From Alphaproteobacteria bacterium (GTDB lineage: Bacteria > Pseudomonadota > Alphaproteobacteria > Rhizobiales > Rhizobiaceae), in contig JAFKFE010000219.1 in NCBI GenBank assembly GCA_017308345.1, positions 1 through 8,717 of the forward strand: DNA of 8,717 nucleotides. The letters are read 5' to 3'. The translations under genes and the position numbers were made by a program. Below, piece after piece: positions 1 to 6,640 of the stretch (positions are counted from its first letter, which is position 1; every line of letters begins with the position of its first letter). The notes beneath the pieces are model-generated. The model saw only the letters and a list, made by a program, of their open reading frames with translations. It was not told where the DNA came from and made no database searches.

Positions 1-1
1 G

Positions 2-1107
<1,106 letters not shown>

Positions 1108-1108
<1 letters not shown>

Positions 1109-1800
1109 TGGCCGGCGCGTTCGAGGGTTTTGGACGGAAGGCCATCCCGTTCCTGAAGGCGCTCGACTTCCACCAGAGCCGCGAGTGGTTCCAGGAGAAC
1201 CGCGACCTTTACGAAAGCGAGTTGCACGAGCCGTTCTGCGATCTCGTCGAGACGCTCAGCGAGCGCTTTGCGGCAGCGGGCCTCGGCCTGCGCGGCGACC
1301 GCAAGAAATCGCTGTTCCGGATCAATCGCGACGTGCGCTTCTCAAAGGACAAGCGACCCTACAACCGGCATCTGTCGGCCATCCTGTCGCCGGACGGGAC
1401 CAAGATGGAGCAGGGCGTCTTCTACGTGCATATCGGGCTCGAGCGCTGCTTTGCCGGTGTGGCCTGGTGGCAGCCGGCGCCCGAACTGCTGCAGGCGATG
1501 CGCAAGGCGATCGTGACCAAGCCGGCCGCTTTCCGCGGCATGGTCTCGTCGCTCGGGAAAGCAGGTCTGGCGCTCGATGCCGAAGACCGGCTGAAGCGGG
1601 CGCCACGCGGCTTCGAGGATGTCGGCGACGAGGATCTCGCCCAGGCGGTGCGCAACCGGCATTTCGTGGTCCGGCACGACATCGATCCGGCGACGATCCA
1701 TTCGCCGGCGCTGGTCGACGACCTCGTCGGGTTCACCCTGAACGCCAAGCCTCTGCTCGACTGGGGCAGGGCGATCCAAGGGACGTCTGTGGCGGCCTGA
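1108..1800 (+). CDS. DUF2461 / TIGR02453 family protein of unknown function
   Basis: This is a 230-residue protein of the DUF2461 family, whose biochemical role I do not know. Family features visible are the N-terminal FLKALDFHQSREWFQENRDL (about residues 15-34), the conserved basic block RINRDVRFSKDKRPYN, the FYVHIGLE and WWQPAP region, and LKRAPRGFED in the C-terminal half. The length fits the family. There is no signal peptide or membrane segment, so it should be cytoplasmic. Its ATG shares one base with the ligA stop (TGATG), so translation is probably coupled to ligA. I infer co-transcription with ligA, which weakly suggests a link to DNA metabolism or simply use of the same promoter. 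It converges with the SDR gene, with 39 bases between them. Confidence 0.9.
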
Positions 1801-1839
1801 TGTTCCTTGTCCGCCCCGGGCGTGATCGGGCCAGCACCC

Positions 1840-2598
1840 CTACATCCGCATCAACAGGCCGCCGTCGACGGGGAGTTCGATGCCGGTGATGTAGCTCGCG
1901 GCATCCGAGAGCAGGAACAGCGCCGCGTTCGCCATGTCCTGTGGCGTGCCGATGCGGCCGAGCGGGGCATAGTTCGCCACGGCGGCGCGTTTGTCCTCGG
2001 TGTCCCAGCGCGCCTGCAGCGGCGTCAGCGCCATGCCGGGGCAGATCGCGTTCGAGCGGATGCGTTCGGCGGCAAGCTGCATGGCGAGCGACTTGGACAG
2101 CGCGCACACGCCGGCCTTCGAGGCCTGATAGGCGTCCTGCGGGTTCGGGTCGCCGCGATACCACTGGATGGTCGAGAAATGCACCATGGCGCCGCCGCGC
2201 CCGCCGGCGCGCATATGGGGAACCACGGAACGCGCGGTGTGCACGAAGGACTTCAGGTTGATCCTGAAGACGTCGTCCCAGACGCCGAGATCCATGTCGA
2301 GCGCAGACTTGTCGCGGCCGAACCACAGCACGCCGGCGACATTGGCAAGATAGTCGATGCCGCCGCGTTCGCGGCCGGCGGTGCCAATGACCTGTTCGAC
2401 GAAGGCAGCATCGGTGAGGTCGCCCTGGGCGAAGGTAAGCCGATCGTCATATCCGGCAAGCGAGGCCGGACGCGCCTTCACGTCGATGGCGGTGACGGAG
2501 GCGCCGGCATCGAGCAGCGCAAGCGCGATGGCCTCGCCCATGCCGCCGCCGGCGCCAGCCACCACCGCATGCCTGCCGGTGAAATCAAAGACGACCAT
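1840..2598 (-). CDS. Short-chain dehydrogenase/reductase (SDR), classical type
   Basis: This is a 252-residue classical SDR, expected to be a cytoplasmic NAD(P)-dependent alcohol/ketone oxidoreductase. The Rossmann nucleotide motif GAGGGMG is at residues 15-21. Asp39 at the end of the second strand favours NAD over NADP. GDLTD starts at residue 59 and NVAG lies at 86-89. The catalytic set is Asn114, Ser142, Tyr157 and Lys161 (YQASK), and the C-terminal part shows NAICPGM and the usual SYITG..LPVDGG ending. All catalytic residues are present, so it should be active. The start is supported by AGAGGGG (plus-strand 2605-2611), six bases from the ATG. It diverges from the aldehyde dehydrogenase gene. 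I infer that it oxidises an alcohol intermediate for that enzyme, but SDR substrates cannot be read from sequence. Confidence 0.95.
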   Translation of the reverse strand: MVVFDFTGRHAVVAGAGGGMGEAIALALLDAGASVTAIDVKARPASLAGYDDRLTFAQGDLTDAAFVEQVIGTAGRERGGIDYLANVAGVLWFGRDKSALDMDLGVWDDVFRINLKSFVHTARSVVPHMRAGGRGGAMVHFSTIQWYRGDPNPQDAYQASKAGVCALSKSLAMQLAAERIRSNAICPGMALTPLQARWDTEDKRAAVANYAPLGRIGTPQDMANAALFLLSDAASYITGIELPVDGGLLMRM

Positions 2599-2616
2599 CC
2601 GTCACCCCTCTTGATG

Positions 2617-2626
2617 TTGGCGCCAA
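2617..2626. promoter_or_regulatory. 10-bp perfect palindrome in the SDR 5' leader
   Basis: TTGGCGCCAA is a perfect palindrome lying between the candidate SDR promoter and its ribosome binding site. It could bind a dimeric regulator or be chance in GC-rich DNA. It does not resemble the TGGAAA dyad found elsewhere in the locus. Confidence 0.2.
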
Positions 2627-2641
2627 GGCGCGATGGCGGGA

Positions 2642-2670
2642 CAATAGGGGCGGACAAAAAATCCATCAAG
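2642..2670 (-). promoter_or_regulatory. Candidate sigma-70-type promoter of the SDR gene
   Basis: On the minus strand CTTGAT (plus 2665-2670), a 17-base spacer and CTATTG (plus 2642-2647) resemble the alphaproteobacterial housekeeping consensus CTTGAC-N17-CTATAT (5/6 and 4/6). Transcription would begin near 2635, giving a leader of about 37 bases before the SDR start codon. The candidate operator at 2687-2701 would lie just upstream of the -35 box, a place where a bound protein could activate or modulate. This was read by eye and not tested. Confidence 0.4.
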
Positions 2671-2686
2671 CCGTATTCGAAAAAAA

Positions 2687-2701
2687 TTGCCAAAATGGAA
2701 A
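2687..2701 (+). promoter_or_regulatory. Candidate XRE-cupin operator, site A (SDR/ALDH divergent spacer)
   Basis: TTGCCA-AAA-TGGAAA is an imperfect dyad with 5 of 6 positions paired around a 3-base spacer. It matches site B (5117-5131) and site C (5772-5786) at 13 of 15 positions each. It lies in the 157-base spacer between the divergent SDR and aldehyde dehydrogenase genes, so one bound dimer could affect both. TTGCCA is also a passable -35 box for the plus strand, with TATCGT 16 bases further on, which would place the operator over the ALDH promoter. The binding protein is inferred. Confidence 0.5.
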
Positions 2702-2755
2702 ATCGCGATATCGTGCCGCGATTGACGGCTTTCCTTTTGGGTGGATTTCAAGACC

Positions 2756-4165
2756 ATGAACCTGCATTCCGGCGCACGGACCTTCTCGGTGACCTCTCCT
2801 GTCGACGGTTCGACCTATGCCACGCGAAACTATGCCGACGGCGCCGAGATCGAGGCCGCGGTCGCCCGGGCTCGCGCGGCGCTGCCGGCCTGGCGGCGCA
2901 CGCCGCTGGCCGAGCGCCTGGCGATCCTTCTGCGCTTCGGCGAGGAGATGAAGGCGCGCGCCGCCCCGCTTGCCGAAGCGGTGGCATGGCAGATCGGCAG
3001 GCCCTTGTGGCAGGCCGACGAGACGCCGCGCCTGGCGCTGGTCGGCGAGCTGCTCGCCGGATCTGCTCCAGAGGCCCTGGCCGATGTGCCGTACCCCTCG
3101 GAGGAAAACATCCGCCGCTACGCCAAGCCGATGGCCGGCGGCCTGCATCTGTCGATCTGCGCGTGGAATTATCCGACCGCGATGCTCGGCTACCTGGTCA
3201 CGTCGCCGCTTGCGGCAGGCAATGTGGTGATCTTCAAGCACTCCCCGCAGACGCCGTTGATCGCGGAGCTTGCCGAGGAGGCCTTCCGCGCCGCCGGCGG
3301 ACCGGAAGGAGTCTTCCAGAGCCTGCATCTCGACCATCCGGATGCCGAGCGGCTGATCGCTTCCGGCGTCCTCAACGCCGTCAATTTCATCGGCTCGGTC
3401 AATGGCGGCCGGAGGGTGCATGCGGCCGCCGCCGGCACCTTCACCCAGGTGCATCTCGAGCTCGGCGGCAAGGATCCGACCTATGTGCGTTCCGACGCCG
3501 ACCTCGAGGCGGCGGTTCCGCTGATTGCCGAGGGCACCTATTCCAATGCCGGCCAGTCCTGCTGCTCGGTCGAGCGCATCTATGTCGACCGCTCGATCCA
3601 CGACCGCTTCGTCGAGGCGCTGGTCGCGGAGACCGCGAAGTGGAGCATCGGCCATCCCATCGGCGAAAAACCGATGGTGGGTCCGGTGGTGCGCGCGGTT
3701 GCGGCCGACACCATCCGCGGCCTCACCGAAAACGCGGTGCGGGCAGGCGCAAAGCGCCTGATGCCGCAGGACGGGGCGCTCAAGGCGGCCAGCCTCGGCA
3801 CCGCCTATGTCGCGCCCGAGGTGCTGACCGGCGTCGACCATGGCATGCAGATCATGCGCGACGAGCTGTTCGGTCCGGTGGCCTGCGTCCAGGCGGTCAG
3901 CGGCGACGACGAAGCGATCCGGCTGATGAACGACAGCGACTACGGCTTGAGCGCCTCGATCTGGACGCGCGATGTCGAGCGCGGCGTGGCGCTGCTCGAC
4001 GAGGTCGAGGCCGGCACGGTCTATCTCAACCGCTGCGATCACGCCGACCTCTATCTGCCCTGGGGCGGCATCAAGAATTCCGGTCTCGGCCGCACCAACG
4101 GGCGCGCCGGCCTGATCGAAGCGACGGCGGCGAAGGCTTACCATGTCCGTTCCGTCATCGCCTGA
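2756..4165 (+). CDS. NAD(P)-dependent aldehyde dehydrogenase (ALDH superfamily)
   Basis: This 469-residue ALDH oxidises an aldehyde to a carboxylate in the cytoplasm. Seen in order from the ATG at 2756: WNYP with the oxyanion asparagine Asn138; KHSPQTP at 161-167; the nucleotide-site motif FIGSVNGG at 211-218; LELGGK with the general base Glu235; NAGQSCCS with the catalytic Cys269; DELFGPV at 369-375; and GIKNSGLGR at 438-446. All catalytic residues are present and the length is normal. I chose ATG 2756 because GGGTGG lies at 2739-2744, about 11 bases upstream; an in-frame GTG at 2741 would add five residues and has no better ribosome site. The usual ribose-contacting Glu of KPSExTP is Pro164 here, so cofactor preference is uncertain. 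The gene overlaps the downstream hydrolase, suggesting consecutive steps. The substrate is unknown. Confidence 0.95.
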   Translation: MNLHSGARTFSVTSPVDGSTYATRNYADGAEIEAAVARARAALPAWRRTPLAERLAILLRFGEEMKARAAPLAEAVAWQIGRPLWQADETPRLALVGELLAGSAPEALADVPYPSEENIRRYAKPMAGGLHLSICAWNYPTAMLGYLVTSPLAAGNVVIFKHSPQTPLIAELAEEAFRAAGGPEGVFQSLHLDHPDAERLIASGVLNAVNFIGSVNGGRRVHAAAAGTFTQVHLELGGKDPTYVRSDADLEAAVPLIAEGTYSNAGQSCCSVERIYVDRSIHDRFVEALVAETAKWSIGHPIGEKPMVGPVVRAVAADTIRGLTENAVRAGAKRLMPQDGALKAASLGTAYVAPEVLTGVDHGMQIMRDELFGPVACVQAVSGDDEAIRLMNDSDYGLSASIWTRDVERGVALLDEVEAGTVYLNRCDHADLYLPWGGIKNSGLGRTNGRAGLIEATAAKAYHVRSVIA

Positions 4166-4982
4166 CCGCCAAGGGCATCCGGCCGTGCGGGACCTTGAAA
4201 AGCTGGGCGATGCGGCCGTCGCGGCGCTTGCCGCGGACGGCGTGGAGCGGCTGTTGCCGGATGCGGCCAGCCCCTATCTGCTGATCGCCGAACATGCCGG
4301 CAATATGGTGCCGGCGCCGTGGCGCGATCTTGGCCTGGCGGAGCCCTATCTCGACACGCATTTCGCGGTCGATATCGGTGTCGATGCGCTGACGCGGCGG
4401 CTCTCGCAAACGCTGCGCGCGCCGGCCGTGATCGCGCGCTATTCGCGCCTGTTCCTCGACTATAACCGGCCGGCCGAGGAGTGGGACTTCATGCGGCCGG
4501 ACCTCGGCGGCATTCCCGTGCCCGGCAACCTGGCGGTCGATGCCGCCGATGCGAGGCTGCGCAGGCTTGTCGCCTGGGCGCCGGTCGAACGCGAGATTAT
4601 CGAAGCCGCCTTACGCCGTCGGGCGCTGATCTCGGTGCATTCCTTCACGCCGGTGATGGGCGGGGTGAAGCGCAATGTCGATATCGGCGTGCTGTGGCGG
4701 GAACAATCGCCCTTCGTCACCTCGGTGCTGAAAACGCTCGGGACCCAGGGCGCGGAAGCAGGCTTCAGGATCGGCGACAACGAACCCTACGACTGGCGCC
4801 AGGCCGTGGGCTACACGTTGAACCGGCATGGGCTGCAGCAGCGCCGGCCCTGCCTCTACCTCGAGGTCCGCAACGACCTGCTTGCCGATCCGGAAACTTT
4901 CGAACGCATCAGCCGCCTTCTCGAAAAGGCCTTTTCCACCGTCGCGATATCCCTATGGCCGCAATCAGCCGCAGCCGTCTGA
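4143..4982 (+). CDS. N-formylglutamate amidohydrolase family hydrolase (HutG/FGase-like)
   Basis: This 279-residue protein belongs to the N-formylglutamate amidohydrolase family (Pfam FGase, PF05013). Characterised members are cytoplasmic metal-dependent hydrolases, and the type reaction is N-formyl-L-glutamate to formate and glutamate. Seen are IAEHAGNMVP (48-57), HFAVDIGVD (73-81), SRLFLDYNRP (101-110), ISVHSFTPVMGG (163-174), DIGVLW (180-185), NEPYDW (213-218) and LEVRNDLL (240-247), which carry the expected His/Asp/Glu metal-ligand candidates. The start has AAGG at 4133-4136, six bases upstream, and the gene overlaps the aldehyde dehydrogenase by 23 bases, so the two are translationally coupled. 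No hutH, hutU or hutI is in the window, so a histidine-degradation role is not supported. I infer hydrolysis of an N-formyl or similar amide in the same pathway as the ALDH. Confidence 0.9.
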   Translation: MSVPSSPDRQGHPAVRDLEKLGDAAVAALAADGVERLLPDAASPYLLIAEHAGNMVPAPWRDLGLAEPYLDTHFAVDIGVDALTRRLSQTLRAPAVIARYSRLFLDYNRPAEEWDFMRPDLGGIPVPGNLAVDAADARLRRLVAWAPVEREIIEAALRRRALISVHSFTPVMGGVKRNVDIGVLWREQSPFVTSVLKTLGTQGAEAGFRIGDNEPYDWRQAVGYTLNRHGLQQRRPCLYLEVRNDLLADPETFERISRLLEKAFSTVAISLWPQSAAAV

Positions 4983-5010
4983 AGGCTGGACGCTCAAATA
5001 GCGGAACGCC

Positions 5011-5049
5011 AGAGCGGTTCGCCGTTTCACGGAAACGGCGAACCGCTCT
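5011..5049 (+). terminator. Probable rho-independent terminator after the ALDH-hydrolase operon (first palindrome of the repeat)
   Basis: A perfect 17-base inverted repeat (5011-5027 and 5033-5049) with the 5-base loop CACGG is followed by a T-rich tract (TTT at 5055-5057 and TTTTT at 5059-5063). It sits 28 bases after the hydrolase stop codon. The T tract starts a few bases after the stem, so efficiency is uncertain. The hairpin is also part of the dispersed-type repeat annotated separately. Confidence 0.55.
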
Positions 5050-5116
5050 ATCTCTTTGTTTTTACGCAATTCCGGACGGAAAACCGCTCACACTTTTCCT
5101 GGAATTGCTCTAGAGC
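5011..5116. repeat. RIME-like intergenic repeat with two palindromes
   Basis: About 106 bases contain two palindromes. The first is the perfect 17-base stem at 5011-5049. The second is a nested stem: GCAATTCC (5066-5073) pairs with GGAATTGC (5101-5108), and inside it GGAAAA (5078-5083) pairs with TTTTCC (5094-5099). The element ends in the palindrome GCTCTAGAGC (5107-5116). AGAGC stands at both edges (5011-5015 and 5112-5116). Size and two-palindrome layout match the RIME class of rhizobial intergenic mosaic elements, and the sequence is of a type I recognise from many Rhizobiales genomes. The exact family name is from memory. Only one copy is in this window, so dispersion cannot be shown here. 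Confidence 0.7.
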
Positions 5117-5131
5117 TTGTCAAATTGGAAA
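5117..5131 (+). promoter_or_regulatory. Candidate XRE-cupin operator, site B (autoregulatory)
   Basis: TTGTCA-AAT-TGGAAA matches site A at 13 of 15 positions, although its own dyad is weak (4 of 6 pairs). It lies 23 bases before the XRE-cupin start codon and directly abuts the end of the RIME-like repeat. CTTGTC at its left edge (5116-5121) resembles an alphaproteobacterial -35 box, but I see no convincing -10 after it. The position suggests self-regulation by the XRE-cupin protein; this is inference. Confidence 0.4.
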
Positions 5132-5154
5132 CACGACAGCCAAGGGCGTGGACG

Positions 5155-5739
5155 ATGCAAGGCAATGTGGGGAGCAAGATCCGCGATGCGCGCAAGCAGC
5201 AGAACATCACCTTGCGCGATCTCAGCGAGCGCTCCGGCCTTTCCGTTTCGCAACTGTCGAAGCTGGAGAACGGCAAGGCCAGGCTGACCGTCGATATCGC
5301 GCTGATGATCGCCGGCGTCCTCCACGTGCCGGTGGCCTCCTTCCTGTTCAGCCCGAAGCCCGGGCCGCAGGCGCGCCGCTCGATCACGCGCGCCGGCAGC
5401 GGCATCCTGCATGAAGGCAACGCCATGGAGTTCGAGGTCTTGTGCAGCGATTTCCGCGACAAGACCAATATTTTCTGGCGCGTCACCCTGCGCGCCAGAA
5501 GCTTCGAGGAAAATGGCGGCTGGCGCAGTCATTCGGGTGAAGAGTTCATCCATGTGCTGAGCGGCAGCCTGCAGCTGCACACGCTCCATTACGACCCGAC
5601 CGTGCTGCAGCCCGGCGACAGCATCCTGTTCGACGGCGAGATGCAGCACGCCTATGTGGCGCTCGGCGACGAGCCCGTCATCATGCTGATGTCGAACACG
5701 GTGCCGCGCGATGGGCTGCCGCCGGGAATGGGTGCCTGA
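5155..5739 (+). CDS. XRE-family HTH transcriptional regulator with C-terminal cupin domain
   Basis: This 194-residue cytoplasmic regulator has an N-terminal Cro/CI-type helix-turn-helix (about residues 5-59; recognition region SVSQLSKLENGK at 30-41) joined by a linker to a cupin_2 sensor domain (about 118-180; HSGEEFIHVLSG at 126-137 and LQPGDSILFDGEMQHAY at 151-167). In characterised XRE-cupin proteins the cupin binds a metabolite and alters DNA binding at nearby catabolic genes. The ATG at 5155 is preferred because AAGGG lies at 5142-5146, and a longer reading frame from TTG at 5056 would begin inside the repeat and has no homology-like N-terminus. Its position between the catabolic genes and the ABC operon, with matching dyads before all three units, suggests it is their local regulator. 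The ligand is unknown. Confidence 0.93.
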   Translation: MQGNVGSKIRDARKQQNITLRDLSERSGLSVSQLSKLENGKARLTVDIALMIAGVLHVPVASFLFSPKPGPQARRSITRAGSGILHEGNAMEFEVLCSDFRDKTNIFWRVTLRARSFEENGGWRSHSGEEFIHVLSGSLQLHTLHYDPTVLQPGDSILFDGEMQHAYVALGDEPVIMLMSNTVPRDGLPPGMGA

Positions 5740-5769
5740 CGAACTGGCCGAGACCTTTCCGTTCAAGAA

Positions 5770-5788
5770 TTTTTCTAAAATGGAAAAA
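5770..5788 (+). promoter_or_regulatory. Candidate XRE-cupin operator, site C (ABC transporter leader)
   Basis: TTTTTCTA-AAA-TGGAAAAA is the best dyad of the three, with 7 of 8 positions paired around AAA. Its 15-base core (5772-5786) matches site A at 13 of 15 positions. A second half-site, ATGGAAAA (5799-5806), lies 19 bases further along. A possible promoter follows: CTTGTT (5793-5798), 17 bases, CTAGCA (5816-5821), which is weak. The dyad would lie just upstream of that -35 box. Confidence 0.5.
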
Positions 5789-5830
5789 AATACTTGTTAT
5801 GGAAAAGTCGGAGGACTAGCATCCTTTTGA

Positions 5831-5860
5831 CCGGCCGACAGGAGAACAGCCAGCGGCCGG
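5831..5860 (+). promoter_or_regulatory. Possible leader hairpin upstream of the livG-like gene
   Basis: CCGGCCG (5831-5837) is exactly complementary to CGGCCGG (5854-5860), with a 16-base loop holding AGGAGA. No T tract follows, so it is not an obvious terminator. It ends just before the GGGAGA ribosome binding site (5865-5870) of the first ABC gene. It could affect leader stability or translation, or be chance in GC-rich sequence. Confidence 0.25.
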
Positions 5861-5878
5861 AAATGGGAGAGATGGCCG

Positions 5879-6599
5879 ATGCTGTCGGTTGAGGCAGTCA
5901 GCAAGACATTCGGAGGCGTGCAGGCATTGCGCAGCGCCTCGCTGACCTGCGAGGCCGGCGAGATCCTCGGTCTCATCGGTCCGAACGGCGCCGGCAAATC
6001 CACCCTCGTCAATGCCATCTCCGGCGTGCTCAAGCCGGACAGCGGCAAAGTGCGCCTAGCGGGCGAGGAGATCACCGGCCGCGGTCCGGAGCATTGCGCG
6101 CGGGCAGGGGTCGGCCGCACCTTCCAGACGATCAGGCTGTTCAAGGATTTGACCGTTCGCCAGAACGTCGAGGTCGCGCATATCACCTGCCGGGCCGTGC
6201 GCCCCGACGCCGCCGCTCGGATCGGCGTCGACCAGTTGCTGCAGCAATATGAGCTGGCTGGCTTCGCCGACAGCCCGGCCGGCACGCTGCCCTATGGCAG
6301 CCAGCGCCGGCTCGAGATCGCCCGCGCGCTTGCGCTGGGGCCGTCGCTGCTACTGCTCGACGAGCCGGCGGCCGGCCTCAACGAGGCCGAGTCGGAGACG
6401 CTTGCGATCGCGATCGAAGGCATCCGCCGCGATGTCGGCTGCGCCACCATCGTCATCGACCATGATCTGCGCTTCATCAATCGGCTCTGCGACCGGCTTT
6501 ATGGACCAGGGCCAGGTGATCGCTTCTGGCGAAACGGAAGCGGTGTGGCGCGATCCGCGCGTCATCGAGGTCTATGTCGGGCAGTCGGAGACCGCCTGA
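5879..6599 (+). pseudogene. livG: LivG-like branched-chain/amide ABC transporter ATPase, frameshifted near 6500
   Basis: This is the cytoplasmic ATPase of a Liv/HAAT-type importer. From ATG 5879 (GGGAGA eight bases before it) the first 208 codons give Walker A GPNGAGKS (34-41), the Q-loop region GRTFQTIRLF (79-88), an LPYGSQRR signature variant (137-144), Walker B LLLLDEP (157-163) and H-loop His195 (IDHD). After DRLY the frame turns to non-homologous sequence. The expected family ending, MDQGQVIASGE to YVGQSETA, continues in the +1 frame from 6501 to the TGA at 6597-6599. A loss of about five bases at 6498-6503, or one extra base, explains this. With repair the protein would be about 241 residues, normal for LivG. 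No other defects are visible, so it may be a recent mutation or a sequencing error rather than an old pseudogene. Confidence 0.85.
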
Positions 6600-6640
6600 A
6601 GGCCGTGAGAACAACCACAATGAGAGGAAGGAGGGGTAGA

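Noticed and set aside
1801..1839. Terminator between the convergent DUF2461 and SDR genes
   Set aside because: The GC-rich 39 bases contain only short, imperfect complementarity and no T tract in either direction.
2666..4144. A 492-codon open frame on the minus strand opposite the ALDH gene
   Set aside because: The opposite strand encodes a complete ALDH with all catalytic motifs. This frame shows no domain and is an antisense shadow.
1807..4284. An 825-codon open frame on the plus strand
   Set aside because: It runs antisense through the SDR gene and then out of frame through the ALDH gene. Its translation is Arg/Ala/Gly-rich low-information sequence with no motifs, as expected of a shadow frame in GC-rich DNA.
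5056..5154. A 33-residue N-terminal extension of the XRE-cupin protein from TTG 5056
   Set aside because: It starts inside the RIME-like repeat, covers operator B, lacks a ribosome site and precedes a normal HTH N-terminus that has its own ATG and AAGGG.
6497..6503. Programmed +1 frameshift at CTT-T in the livG-like gene
   Set aside because: There is no stop codon at the slip site and no internal Shine-Dalgarno sequence as in prfB. A second unrelated frameshift in the next gene, with no slippery sequence, points to indels or sequencing errors.
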